64,000 bases of DNA from Sphaeramia orbicularis (GCF_902148855.1 NC_043957.1:18750678-18814677); one strand, 5' to 3'. Numbered from the stretch's first letter, positions 21,501 to 32,929 are shown. The notes: generated from the letters alone by a model not told the origin. Translations and numbers: made by a program.

Positions 21501-22644
21501 CTGTTTGAGTTCAAATTGGGCTGTATGTGGTCCCTGAACTAAAATGAGTTTGACATTAATTCTCTGAACGTTTTCGTCTGTACTATCCACTGTGTCAGAA
21601 GCCAAGGTGTGTTCCAAATGTGTCACTGGTTTAACTGGTTTAACTTGTCAGGATACCAAATGTGTTTTAGAAGTCAAGCAGAAAGACCAGAGCATCATGC
21701 TTACGGAGTTTCAGAGGGATATATGTAAATGTTTATATGGTTTATGTATGTGTATATATATGTGGTTTAAAAAGTGCTTATGATTTCCTGTCTGATAATA
21801 AGAACTATACAAAATCACTGTTTGTGTTAAAATGTATTTGTACCACATCTCAAAGGTGGTGGTTTATATCACATCATAATGGTAGATAATAGTAGATATA
21901 CAGATTGAATGCATGTGAGAGATTTATTTAAAATGATTTTTTTTTTTTAAATTTTTTAACTTTTTGCTGATTGTAATGCAAACTTCCAAGTAACTTCTAT
22001 AATTTATTATTCACTTTTTATACATTTTTAAACTGAAAGATTACACACATGCACGCACACACACATACACACATATCACACACACACACATATATACAGG
22101 GTGGGGAAGCAAAATTTACATATTTTGAGGCAGGACTGAAAGACAGTGTATGACAATTAGTTTATGAAAGCATGAGAATTTATTTGCCACAAGAAAATTT
22201 ACATCATAGAAAACGTTTTTATTCTATGTGTCCTCCTTCTTTCTCAATAACTGCCTTCACACGCTTCCTGAAACTTGCACAAGTGTTCCTCAAATATTCG
22301 GGTGACAACTTCTCCCATTCTTCTTTAATAGTATCTTCCAGACTTTCTCGTAATAGTTTTGCTCATATTCATTCTCTTCTTTACATTATAAACAGTCTTC
22401 TTTACATTATAAACAGTCCAACTATTTTGAAATCTCCTTTGGTGTGACAAGTGCATTCAGCAAATCACACACTCTTTGACGTTTGCTTTCCTGATTACTC
22501 ATATGGGCAGAAGTTTCTGAAAAGGTATGGATAATAGTGTTAGATATGGATTATGACATCAATATGTTTGGTTTCAAAACAATTGACGTAGTGCTGCTGA
22601 GAAAAAACAAACTAAATGTTCATTGTAAATTTTGCTTCCCCACC

Positions 22645-22717
<73 letters not shown>

Positions 22718-25700
22718 TCACACACACACATACATACATATATACAAATTACATACTTGCTTCATATTAATCAATGCATATAATGATTATTATTAAATGC
22801 CCTTCTCTGGTTCTCTGATCTGAACTACAAGTAAACATTTTTGTTCATTTTTTGATTATATGGTGCTGTCAGGATTCCTGCATTTTCATCAGATTTTGCA
22901 GGATTTAGGTACATATTTGTACGACTTAAAACAAGTAAATATCTTTTTCAATTAAAAGATATAATTTCAGTTATTTTTTTGGAAAAAAACAAAACATTAT
23001 CACCATATCTGTGTAAAGAATTTGGGCAATGTGCAAATGATGCAATAAATATCATCCAAGAGTCTGCTTTTACTTTTTGGTTTAGGGGTTTGATAACTAT
23101 TTATAGGTTATTATACTATTATTTTTCTTGCGATCTTATTGGGCTGTATGTGGCCCCTGAACTAAAATGACTTTGACACCTTTGCAATTCCTTGTGGCTG
23201 GATTAGACCCTCTGGCAGGCCAGTTTTGGCCCAAGGGCTGTATGTTTGACACCCTTGGCTTAGGTGGTTCCCAAAATGATTACAGTGCTGCACCCAAGCC
23301 ATGTGATATAAGGGAAAACCCTGATATTCCTAATAATGTTTCTAACTCTGCGTTTCAACAGACCTGACCTCATAATCATCCATATGCGTGTTTCCCGGAA
23401 TCCACTGTGAATAATTCTAACTGGTCTTTTCTGTAATATGAGCAATAGCTATTGCAAAAATTACATTAACCTTTCACCCCCACACAGGGGAAGTTTCATG
23501 ACATTTTATGCATTTTGATAAAAGTTGTTTATTTCTTTCTACTGATTCTATTGCTATAATGTTTTGTTCTGTAGAGATGCAACAGACAAGCTGTTCAGTA
23601 CAGTGGTGCAGCGCAGAAGAGCAGAGATCCAAGAAAACCCCAAATCTCACGGAGTTTGCTGGCTTCCAGAGGTAGAGATGTCTTTGAAACAGGCTTTGTG
23701 ATGTAATGCTTAGAACTAGACACTGTTGTTGTGTTTATCATATAAACTTGCCTCAGTCTAATCTGTGATTACTCGTATTAATCAAAGCTTTCGTCTGTGA
23801 TTTATCTGTGTTTAGATATGGTGATAATTTGGGGAGGCGAGGACAAACGAGCACAAAGGAGCAGGATTCTTCTTCTCTGGAGTCTTAACTGCACTCACCT
23901 GTGTGGCTGTAAGTCAGCAACAAAACTCTGTGCTGGGTTTTACACTTAGGCTGCCTTCATTGTGCTATCGCAAAGCTGATCCTTTTCACTTGTGAATTCA
24001 TGATTACATTTGTGTTGTGTTCAAGTGCTTTATGTTGTAATGAAATTAGAAATGGCTGACACACAGTTTATTGTGACCTGCTACTGGGTAAAACGGTTTT
24101 GGACGTGTTGATTCTTCTGGTACAGCATTTTAGTTTTAGTTTTAGTTTTTGCAATGTGTATACTATAAATGTGCGAAGATCATCAGCTAACAGAAGCAGG
24201 ATGTTTATAAAATCATTGTTTATCATTCACGATGAATCCCTCCTTGCTCTCTGCCATGTTGAGAATTCAAAGGTTATTTCATGTATCAAAATTTTTTCCC
24301 AGTTCTCCAGTGGACAATACAATGTGAGGAGGCACTCATGTCCAATATTCAAGTTTGTACCTAGTATTTACCATAATTCCCATAGCACGTGAATGCAGGA
24401 TTAAACATATTCACAGCAATTTATGTAAGCGTTCCACTGAGTGTGTTTAGATTCTGTTCTTAACTATGAACAAATTTCCACATGCGAAATTTGAATCTGT
24501 GACAAGTGTGTAATGGGTTTCGAACTTGCTGTTTGTCTCAGTTCAAAGGTATTTGTACTGTTCCTGTGTCATTCAGTGTTACTTGATGAAGATGTTAGTT
24601 GTTATCATGTGGACAGACTTGTTATTTTGCCCATGTGGCACCTGGACCAGAGTCCGAGTGTGTCCTGCCATGTGGCGTTGCTGCTGTGGACAGTTGGGAG
24701 TTTGGACAGAGATCACAACATGGTTCAGATTTGGGTCCACTCATGGACACATGTTGTTATTGAGCCAAGTTGGTCTAGGAGAACTAAAAGGTGACCTGAA
24801 CCTTTTTTTTTGTCACGTGTAAAAAACTATCTGAATGTCATGAATTTTCTTGGATTTTTAAGAAATCTACCCATCTTTGTTTTTTTCCCTCCTACAAAGT
24901 AGTCTCTATTGAATAATTTCAACTTTTTCATGTCAGTTATAACTGAACTTTGTTGATATTGGTATTTTTTTTGAAGATGGGTTCAGTAGTGAGAGGATAC
25001 TTCACTTTATTAAACACATCTCATCTACTTAATTTGAGACCAAGGTTAACCAAAGAACAGGAAGGACAGGAAAGTGTAATAATAGAAAAAAAAAAACCTT
25101 AAAAGTCTAAATACACAGAAAATAGTTTTTTTTTTTAGTTTTCATGCATTTAAAAATTAAACCGCCAATAAAACAATAAATAAGAGAACGTAGATGAGTG
25201 CAGCTCATCTGGGTACTTTGCCTTTACATTTGGTCTCAGTTCCTTTTTGGGCGAAAATGGTCTATTTAGTTTTGCTGGAGGTAAATATTAAACATTGTAT
25301 CCTACTGCTTTTTATCTCTTAGCAGCTGAAATTCTGTGGACAAATGGTTATGTCACTGTTGATCAATGATTAGGGTTCCTGCAGAGTCTTAAAAAGTCTT
25401 AGAAGTTTTGACTTTACAAATCTGCATTTAAAACCTTAAAAAAGTCTTTAAAGGTATTAAATTTGATATGGTAGGTTTTAAGTTATGTTGCCATGAACTT
25501 GTTGGCTGTGTTGTGTTTAAATGTGTCTGGAAAATGTCCAAGTTGCAAAGAAAGTAATGTTAGTCTACTTCGTTCCAACCTGACATTATACTGAAATCAG
25601 GAACCAGTTATCACTATCTTTGCAGCCCCTGGTAAGAAACGATCACAGAACATTCAGCCCAACACACGTGCAGCCGTTAGTCGCACATCACCTGAGAAAG

Positions 25701-28700
25701 CTGACTTTGGGAAGTTTAAGGGACGGCTCACAAGTGAAAAGTAAGATTGGGGAAGTGCAAATTTAATAATATCTGGTTGGAGAAAAGATCATTCTCGACT
25801 GGTTGACATGAGTAGAGGGGAACAGCTGTCAAATGGGCATTAAATTCTGTTCTAAGTAGTCTTGAAAAGGTCTTAAAAAGTCTTAAATTTAACTTGTAGG
25901 AACCCTGAATGATTAGCATCATTATAATGTACATTAAGGGCCTTAATTTGTCCCCAGGTTTACCTCATGATCCTCTGGGCTTTGAGAAGTTTCATGCTAC
26001 ACAAAAAACAACAGCTTTTCCAGCTCTCCCCTCTGCATTTAAATACATGTTGCATACAGGTGTGGTAACAGCAGGATAAACCTGTGCTGTTCCATGTGTG
26101 TCCAGGTGATGGTGCTGGTGTATCACTGGAGCACGGCGTTGTGGACCGCCAGGACCTTCTGATCAGTAAACCTGTGTCCCACTGGACACCAGAGGAGGTT
26201 GTGTCCTGGCTGGAACATTGGGACCGTGGGCTCAGCTCTACAGAGAAGCTTCCAGCAGGAGAGCGTCAATGGAAGGTCCAGAAATAACACTACATTTTAT
26301 TTAATCTACTTAAATGCAACTTATTTAATGCTTTTTTTCTCCTTGACACCATGTATTGTGTAGCTTAAGCTGTAAGTAAGCGGGCACCTTGCTTCTGCCT
26401 GAGTTTTTTTCATTGAAATTGTATTATTTCTCTCTTCTTCTGTTGTTTTGAAATGCATATATGACTGAAATAAACTAACTAAATTAACTGACTAACTTTA
26501 TATTCATTCCGTGTGGTGGTGTTTTTTGCCTGCTTAGGCTGTTGTTGATGCTGGGAGAGGAAGAGCTGTTAAAGCCCCCTTACCAGCATCGAAAACCAGG
26601 CTCACCGTCGAGCCGTCCTGGCTGAACTGGACAGAGTAAAACCCTGGGAATCAAACCACCACAGAACCTCTGGGAATATAAGGTAAACATGGAGTTTCCT
26701 CTTCACTTGTTTACTCTACAGTAAAATGTCTCACCGATCCTAACCCAGTATATCGATCAGACTTTTTTTTTTTTTTTTTAGCTTATTTATGTTTATATTT
26801 TTTTTCTCCAACTCAAATGATGTTCTTCTGTCTTTGTGTCAGGCTGCTAATGCAGGGAAGGCTCTGTTTTTGCTGTATGCACTGAAGCGCTCCCCTCGCC
26901 TCACGCTCTTCTACTTATATTTATTCGACTACTCGGAAACCTTCCTGCCCTTCCTGCACACCTGCTGTCCCGCTATCACCCATATTGACCAATCAGCTGA
27001 GAGCAGCTTCCTCAACACACAGGTAACATTAGCTCCTTTCCCACCAGATTCCCCGGAACTTGTATTTACCGGAGTAAATGAATTCCTCTTAATCTAAGTG
27101 CATTGCATTTCTTTTTTTTTTTTTCTAATGTTTTTCTAATATTTTATTTTGTGGTTTTCAGTTATATTAAAACACAAAAGCAATGCCTCAGATGCATGTA
27201 ATAACTAACTAATTAATTAACTAGCCAGTCCTTACTTTAAGAAAGAGGGGCAGAGGCAGAGGACAGTGACAGGAAGTCACTGGTATACAGATATAATCCT
27301 TAGTCCAATCTAACTTCCTCCAAGTATGTGAGAAACGGAGTCCAAGCTCTTGAAAAAGTGTTCACAGAACATGTCTTCAAAGACCTGAGCTTTTCCATTT
27401 GTATCGATGATAACATATCATTGACCCACCTTTGAAAAGAAGGAGGATTTGGGGACTTCTGTTCTTTTAAAATCAGCCTCTTAGTGATTATCATTCCAAG
27501 TTCCAGTGGACGCTGTAGTGTTGCAGGTATATTCCAGACAGTTTGAGAACAGCCAGAAATAGCAAGTCCTGGTTCAGGCTGAAGAGGCCTTTTATAGGCC
27601 CTGGAGAATCAGTCAGATGTTTTAGACCAGGTGCATTGCATTTCTACCTCAAGGTTCCTGAAAATGTATTCAAATGAGGCTCAGTCATTTTGAGTCGTTG
27701 ACTCTAAGTCCTGCTGAAATTCATTTGAGTGTCTTCAACAAATAAGTTTGACAAGGTCCAGGCTGTTTTGAATACATTTGCTGAATATACTCTTTAGTCG
27801 TGTGTTTGCTTCTTGGAGCTTTTCTTCTTTTGCTCCATTTTTAACATGATCAAAACACAAATGAAGTGAAGTTTGTAGAAATCGAAGAAACAAGTTTGCA
27901 GACGCACACTGGCTATGGTGGGTGAACATAAGTGTGGAACGCTGCAAGTGTGTTCTAGCAATCCGTGTTCTTCAGCTCACAGCCCCACAGGTTGAGGCAA
28001 AGTTTCACCCAGGTTATTTCAATGGAAATGCAGTTTGAGTTTCCTAGAAGTTCATAGAAAAGTTTCTGCGGTGGGAAAGGGGCTGTTTAATGAACACTAA
28101 ACATCCTGGTAAAGGTAACCATATTTCATGGTTTAACCCATAAAGACCCAAACATCCACCAGTGATCAAAATCAACTCCTGATCTAAATTGTTTAATACC
28201 TGTTGATCCACTAATCCTATCAGTACATGTAAATAATTGGTGTAAAATGCAGTTTGTCATCTTTTCATGGTCAGCAGATTTGACCCATTTGGATGTTCCG
28301 AGGCTCCGTAGTGAGCATGGAAATACCATCATCTTCTACAACATTGATTCACCAGTAAAACCCATGGAGTTGGATCAATGACAGCGGATGGACGCACTTG
28401 GTCGTTCAATTAATGATCTATTTTACTGTAAAAGTCCCTTTTTCTTCAGTTTCCTCTGTTTTTGATAGAATAACCTTCAACTTAATCTGAGCTTTAATGA
28501 CCATTTATATGATCACACTACATTGGATATAGGAAAATACCTCATTTTCACTTAAAAATGCAAAAATATTGAGCATAATATTATAATAAATGGTGATAAA
28601 TCACTTGAAGGTTAATTATAGAGAAATATTAATTTGAGAACTGCCACAAAAGTAGCACTGGGTCTTCATGGTTTAAACAGCTTTTACTCTTCTGTCCCAC

Positions 28701-29607
28701 ATTAGTATCTGATGCTGAATGTTTCCATACACATCTGTTTTGTTTCTCTTCTTTTGCTGTGTTTCTCAGTTGGAACCCAGCTGGCGACAGTGGGCTGAGT
28801 TTCTTGTGAAGTACTCTCTGCTTCCGTACCAGCTGATTGCGGAGTTTGCTTGGGACTGGCTGTCCGTCCACTACTGGACGTCTCGCTTCATAATTGTTAA
28901 CGCCATGCTACTGTCAGTGCTGGAAGGCTGTGCCCTGTGGAGGCTGTGGACCAGAGCTAGGATCAGGTAGGGAATACATGTACGGTCAAAAACACAACCA
29001 TTTAGACTATAAACCTTCTAATAACATGAATTTAAGGCAGTGGTTTTCAACTTGTACTTAGTCCGTCAAATGGCAAGTAAAATCTAAAGACAGATTCTTA
29101 TAATTCACACTTTCCATCAGCTGCATGATGGTGACCTCTGTACTGGGAAATAACCGTACAAATAGTATCTGAAGTGAACATTTAGCTCCGAAGTTAGGGG
29201 CCGCACTCAAAACGACCTTTCTGGTGTCTTTACTCAGAAACAGGGTTGAAGATGGACCTATGGAGTTGAATTAATCAAGAATTCAGACCCAAGCATAGCA
29301 TTTACAGTTTATGTAGACCACGGGGAAATATTTAAAAATGCATAATTCAAAAAAGCAAAATATCAGTCCTTTAACAGTAAAGACCTGCACTAACTTACAT
29401 TTGCACTTTCCTCAGGACACTGCCACGAAAGATACGGAACCACTGTGGAAGATGTTATCTCAGGGGTTTGCCTTTGCCCTCCTGTGGCCTTTCATTCCTC
29501 AGTTCGTGTGCAACTGCCTGTTCTACTGGGCTCTCTACTTCAGTCCCATCATAAATATAGACCTGGTAGTGCAGCAGCTAATGCACCCAGAGACACAAGC
29601 ACCGTGA
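18514..29607 (+). CDS. bfar: Bifunctional apoptosis regulator (RING/SAM ER E3 ligase), frame-broken in this assembly
   Basis: BFAR is an ER-membrane RING E3 ligase that restrains apoptosis. Nine coding exons: 18514-18523, 19813-20112, 23575-23671, 23816-23908, 26106-26275, 26538-26682, 26843-27022, 28770-28966, 29416-29607. Domains in order: RING (HEFSCHCCYDILVNPTTL, then CGHNFCRHC), a membrane segment (FFFSGVLTALTCVAV joined to MVLVYHWS), SAM (ISKPVSHWTPEEVVSWLEH, FQQESVNGR), and C-terminal membrane segments (LFDYSETFLPFLHT, YQLIAEFAWDWL, PQFVCNCLFYWALYF). Splice sites are all GT/AG. Yet about ten small indels break the frame: one in exon 2, two in exon 3, one in exon 4, three in exon 5, two in exon 6, one in exon 9; exons 7 and 8 are clean. 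Between the breaks the protein is strongly conserved. Either the assembly is poor here or the gene was lost recently. Confidence 0.9.
18967..19489. mobile_element. TTAA-flanked MITE (CTTTGAGGG family)
   Basis: Left end CCCTTTAACACCTAC after TTAA (18963-18966); right end GTCTTTGAGGG before TTAA (19490-19493). The body shares TCCAAATGGGTCATATCTGA with the other copies. A (CA)n run (19115-19138) is inside. It is in bfar intron 1. Confidence 0.7.
19813..20112 (+). CDS. bfar: bfar exon 2: RING finger
   Basis: The start MTQD comes from exon 1 plus this exon, then VDMFHQMEVHTGNSLGVLKD. One base is missing near 19890, after which the frame reads NISEHEFSCHCC and the whole C3HC4 RING: CHCC, CGHNFCRHC, then CPECREKW. 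Ends ILLR at donor gtatga. Confidence 0.9.
20113..21052. other. bfar intron 2, no feature
   Basis: No conserved motif, repeat end or exon seen. Confidence 0.4.
21053..21556. mobile_element. hAT-type MITE (CAGGGGTGTCAAAC family)
   Basis: Left end CAGGGGTGTCAAACTTATGG; right part GGTCCCTGAACTAAAATGAG is the usual partner, but the last bases of the terminus are lost. Related copies: 42884-43421, near 23130-23265, near 58270-58440, and 63889 onward. Confidence 0.7.
22097..22647 (-). mobile_element. Tc1-type 551-bp deletion derivative, copy 1
   Basis: Ends CAGGGTGGGGAAGCAAAATT and its inverse CCCCACCCTG, flanked by TA. Minus-strand reading gives MSNQESKRQRVCDLLNALV with TPKEIS (helix-turn-helix start of a Tc1/mariner transposase) and further on EEWEKLSPEYLRNTCASFRK with AVIEKEGGH (its C-terminal end). 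The catalytic middle is deleted. It sits in bfar intron 2 and abuts a long (TA)n run (22648-22715). Confidence 0.85.
23130..23270. mobile_element. hAT MITE end fragments
   Basis: Two head-to-tail end blocks of the CAGGGGTGTCAAAC family: TGTGGCCCCTGAACTAAAAT at 23152 and GGGCTGTATGTTTGACACCC at 23235. Too short to define element limits. Confidence 0.5.
23575..23908 (+). CDS. bfar: bfar exons 3-4: linker and first membrane segment
   Basis: Exon 3 (23575-23671) reads DATDKLFSTVVQRRRAEIQE, then ISRSLLA in a shifted frame; its length is two bases short of the expected phase, as if one A and one T had been lost from short runs. Exon 4 (23816-23908) reads YGDNLG, then in a shifted frame GAGFFFSGVLTALTCVA, the membrane segment. 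Both have clean splice borders. Confidence 0.85.
23909..25364. other. bfar intron 4, left part, no feature
   Basis: Several open frames of 90-100 codons (24099-24822) start at random ATGs, have no recognisable motif, and overlap each other; nothing supports an exon. Confidence 0.4.
25373..25907 (+). mobile_element. hAT MITE carrying a transposase start
   Basis: Flanked by a perfect 8-bp duplication AATGATTA (25365-25372 and 25908-25915). Ends GGGTTCCTGCAGAGTC and its partner TTGTAGGAACCCTG. Just inside both ends lie repeated AGTCTTAAAAAGTCTTA blocks. Near 25749 the plus strand reads GKCKFNNIWLEKRSFS, which matches the N-terminal start of a class of fish hAT-like transposases (KCxFNxxWL); the rest is missing. 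Located in bfar intron 4. Confidence 0.8.
26106..26682 (+). CDS. bfar: bfar exons 5-6: SAM domain
   Basis: Exon 5 (26106-26275) continues VMVLVYHWS, then DLLISKPVSHWTPEEVVSW, WAQLYRE and FQQESVNGR in three successive frames. Exon 6 (26538-26682) reads LLLMLGEEELLKPPY, SIENQAHRRAVLAELDRVK and TLGIKPPQNLWEYK with two shifts that cancel. Together they are the SAM domain and the segment after it. Confidence 0.85.
26843..27022 (+). CDS. bfar: bfar exon 7, intact
   Basis: Reads AANAGKALFLLYALKRSPRL then LFYLYLFDYSETFLPFLHTC. Phase 0 to phase 0, 60 codons, no break. This is the membrane-proximal part after the SAM domain. Confidence 0.9.
27236..27625 (-). mobile_element. L1-clade LINE fragment (ORF2 C-terminus)
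   Basis: The minus strand reads IITKRLILKEQKSPNPPSFQ, WVNDMLSSIQMEKLR and AWTPFLTYLEE, the extreme C-terminal pattern of fish L1/Tx1-type ORF2. Short and decayed; lies in bfar intron 7. Confidence 0.6.
28137..28672. mobile_element. TTAA-flanked MITE (AAAGACCCA end variant)
   Basis: Left end CCCATAAAGACCCA after TTAA at 28133-28136; right end TGGGTCTTCATGG before TTAA at 28673-28676. The body has TTGACCCATTTGGATGTTC and ACTGGTGAATCA-type blocks shared with the copies at 15282, 18967 and 50170. In bfar intron 7, about 100 bases before exon 8. Confidence 0.75.
28770..28966 (+). CDS. bfar: bfar exon 8, intact
   Basis: Reads EPSWRQWAEFLVKYSLLPYQ, then LIAEFAWDWLSVHYWTSRF and IIVNAMLLSVLEG, a hydrophobic segment. 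Ends in phase 2 at donor gtaggg. Confidence 0.9.
29416..29607 (+). CDS. bfar: bfar exon 9, last exon
   Basis: Following the splice phase the exon begins TLPRKIRNH; one base short (probably a lost C in CACCTG), the frame then reads LWKMLSQGFAFALLWPFIPQ and FVCNCLFYWALYFSPIINID, the last membrane segments, and ends at TGA 29605-29607. Confidence 0.88.
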   Translation, partial: DTATKDTEPLWKMLSQGFAFALLWPFIPQFVCNCLFYWALYFSPIINIDLVVQQLMHPETQAP

Positions 29608-30151
29608 CGACACGTGGGAACCAGTGTCCATTTAATACCATTTTTTTCCCCAGCAAGTAAAATGGCCAGAATTCCAGTTGCTGATGAGAAAAAGTGTTTA
29701 TTTTCAGCGATGAACTCATGAAACTGGTTTACCTGCTGGTGGAAGTGGAGCTGTCCTGCTTCCTGTCTCGTCTTTTCTGCTGACGCTCATCCCCGTGAAG
29801 CAAGAACTGTTGCAGAAGGAACAAAGCAACATGTTGAAAAGCAGCGAATACGTTTGACGCTACTGACTCATAACTGCGGTGATCGGTCACTGCACGCACA
29901 TTTGCTACCATGTTGCCTAAACGGCCCAGATCGCTGTTATGCTGATGGTCATATTGTAAACACTGGAGTTGGTGAAGCTTGGCCGCATAAGGGTTTTTTC
30001 CTGAAGGATGAGGGCTGTGCAGAACTATCATTGCTGCATCTGGTGAAGGTGAGGACTTAAATACATACAGACTTTGTTAATGAAGGTCAGGGAAGATACA
30101 TCCCTGTTCTGTTTGAATCTCATCTAAGTACGGAATGTTTTCTACAGTCGG
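29608..30151. other. bfar 3' flank with a GC-richer block
   Basis: From 29700 to 30060 base composition is richer in GC than around it. The block GTTGGTGAAGCTTGGCCGCA and CTGAAGGATGAGGGCTGTGC resembles a dispersed fish repeat as I remember it. A 100-codon minus-strand open frame across it has no recognised motif. No clear AATAAA for bfar was found. Confidence 0.35.
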
Positions 30152-30155
30152 TTAA

Positions 30156-30616
30156 CCCTCAAAGACATAGACCGATTATTCCAAAATGTTGACTTTTAAC
30201 TGGCTAACCTGCTATTTGAGTATCCAAGGTCATGAAAATCCCACAAAACTCTCATTAACATTATTTGAAGTTGCCGAACCCGCTCCTCACTGAAGCCAAA
30301 TAACCTGGTCGTGCTTTAACATGAGATCGTGGTTTAAACTTCATTGGTCTCAGTTGAGTTTTGAACTTTTTTCCCCAAATGTTCTCTCACAGCATCCTGA
30401 TAGTGAAAAGATTTTATGTTAAGCTGCAGGACTTGTTTCTGAGGAGATGGAGATGTTTTTTTTCTTAATTTTTGAGGAGCTGTCACTGTCTATTTTAAAA
30501 TGCAGTTGACAGCGTGTTGTTAACTGATAAAAGTGGCGGGAGTCGCTATAGTAGCCATGTACAATGACAGACAAGAAACTAAATAAAAATACAGAGGAGT
30601 GAGAAGTCTTTGAGGG
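30156..30616. mobile_element. TTAA-flanked MITE (CCCTCAAAGAC ends)
   Basis: Perfect 11-bp ends CCCTCAAAGAC and GTCTTTGAGGG between TTAA at 30152-30155 and 30617-30620. 461 bp, no coding capacity. Confidence 0.8.
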
Positions 30617-30620
30617 TTAA

Positions 30621-31841
30621 AGACAAACTGCTGAATTACAGTATTGGTTCTTTAAAAAGGAGTATTATAAAATTACACATCTTTATTCTACAATACATCT
30701 GATGCATTCTTTGGTTTCTCCTGCGACTGGTGCCTCAAACTTGTCTGAAATGTGTTGAGGTGTGTGTTTCTGCAGCCTGATGGGAATTCTCATGCTTTGC
30801 AGCTTATTCAAGAAGAGCAAAATGCATTTTTAGTGAACAAATGTTTTTCACTAAAATATGTTGCAGGGGCTTCTTCCATAACACCTGTTGCACTTAATAT
30901 CATATTCTTAACATTTTTGAAAAACTGATACTTATCTTTTCTAATTTTCCTGATTTTAAGAAAATTAAAAAAAAAATATTTTAGTTGCCTATTCTGCTGA
31001 GAAATATTGTATTGCACATTTTTATATTTTCTTTGCAGTAACCGTTGTCCATATATAATGGGCGGGTAGACACTAATCAAAGATGTTTATTTTTACATTT
31101 TCATTTGCACTTAAAGTTTTACACTGTGACTTTGTTCTGCAGATCTCATTGTTCTTAAATGACAAAGGAAGAAATAAAGATTTTTAGATAATGATGCCAT
31201 GTTGTGTGTGGTTTTTTTTTTGTTTTTTTTTTTCCATGATTTACTTTACGAGCTTAACATTAGCATGTGGTCTGTACAAAGACCTGTATGGGATTAGATT
31301 TATTTTTTTTTAAAAGTAAGCCTTTTTTTTTTTTTTTTTTTCACCTTTCAGTTACTTTTTTACAGATTTTTTTTGCCAAATTTTCAATCCTGTCTTTCTT
31401 TCCTTATGAAGAACTTGGGCTAATGGAACAAGATTTCTTCTATTTTTTCAAAAATAATCAAACAAAACTAAATTAATGAAAATGAAATTAGGAATAGAAA
31501 TACGAAATTCTAAATCTCAGCTGAAATGAAAGATAAAATGTATGACCTGTAAACATTATTTGCAGAATCAGAACCCATTAGTCTTTTATTTGTTTGATAT
31601 GTCCGTTGGTGAACTCTGAAATTCCACTCTGTCCTCTGTCTTCTAAAAAAATAATTGAAAGGTTTTAAAAAATCATATTCCCTCAAGTAATGTGTTTGGA
31701 CATTTCGGCCTCTATGGAGCAAACTGAATTTAACTTTCAATATGTGAAATGAATGAATCTGTAATAATAATATTTTGAACAAAGGCCTGGGAGGGAAGAC
31801 AGTTGTAAAACAATGTTACTGATCACCTAAATAAAATATTA
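30621..31841. other. Intergenic bfar-txndc11, no feature
   Basis: AT-rich with several T runs; no exon, repeat end or RNA signal recognised. Confidence 0.4.
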
Positions 31842-31845
31842 TTAA

Positions 31846-32585
31846 CCCTCCGGTACCCAGGTGGCCTTTTAGGCACACTTTTCACTTCGGTTTAAAAACT
31901 TCATATTATTTTCACAATTTAAATAAGGTTAGAATTCAAAAGTTGTTCATTTTTGCATGATCTTTAAAATTCTGGCCATCAACTAAAATATGCACATTGT
32001 AAACAAAAGAAAATTACAAGACTAGCATCTGTCACCCAAGTGTGCCTAAAACGCACTATTTCTTCCATTTGATATGTATGATTAGGGCTGACCTTGATTT
32101 ACAAAAACAAAATCCAATTAGAGCAGAAAAATAAATCAATATATAATATTTAATAGTTTGATTTATAGGTGTGCATTTTATGCACACTTGGTGACAGATG
32201 CTAGTATTTTTGGAACATTTGACCTAGCGCCAAAATTATAATGCAAATTAACCAACGTTGGAGTTAATCACTGACATATGCCAGACTGCAAAAATCAAAT
32301 AATATGTAATCCAATTTTTCTGTAGTATATTGAAAAAACATTTTTTTTTGTTTTTTTTGCATCCAAAAATGGTTTGTTTACATTACAAACACAGCATTTA
32401 AAGGGTTAAAAAATGTGACAGTTATTGAGTATTTGGTGTTTTTATTTACAGCTCAAGTTGATGAATAGAAAAAGTGTAAAAGAATTAAAAACAACTGAAA
32501 TTTTTTTTTGACATTATTCCACAAGTGTGCCAAAATGGCACACTTGCTGCTTAGTAAGGGCCTAGCTGGATGGGATACCGGAGGG
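31846..32585. mobile_element. TTAA-flanked MITE with four GTGTGC palindromes
   Basis: Ends CCCTCCGGTACCC and GGATACCGGAGGG lie between TTAA at 31842-31845 and 32586-32589. Inside, four short hairpins share the core GTGTGC...GCACAC: near 31861-31878, 32037-32056, 32169-32187 (7-bp stem, 5-base loop) and 32522-32546 (11-bp stem, 3-base loop). No open frame. A (TAA)n run follows immediately. Confidence 0.8.
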
Positions 32586-32929
32586 TTAATAATAAATAAT
32601 AATAATAATATACTAATAATAATAATAATGAGACAAAAATGGCGGCATCAAACCCTAATTAAAAATGCCGCCATCTGGCGTTCAACAATCGTCATGGCAA
32701 CGGATAGTGATATTTAGGGATAGTCTCAAAAGAACTGTACGCAGAAAAGTAGTTCAAAAATAAAACTGAGCAGAAAACACCTCATTTAAGGAATAATAAC
32801 CTTATGAAAATTATCCATATAGGTTTACCGCTTTATGGAATAGGACATAGATAATTGTTGATCATATTTTTCTCCAGGTTTTTATGACTGTCTTGAACTA
32901 TACCTACGTTTTTAAACCGTTACCGATAC

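Noticed and set aside
22537-22770. Frame rich in Tyr-Ile repeats
   Set aside because: Translation of a (TA)n run after the Tc1-type element.
24513-24822. Two overlapping frames of 93 and 98 codons in bfar intron 4
   Set aside because: Cys/Trp-rich in both frames, start at random ATGs, no splice context or motif.
29729-30031. 100-codon minus-strand frame in the bfar 3' flank
   Set aside because: No motif or splice signal; the block resembles a dispersed repeat and the frame is probably incidental.
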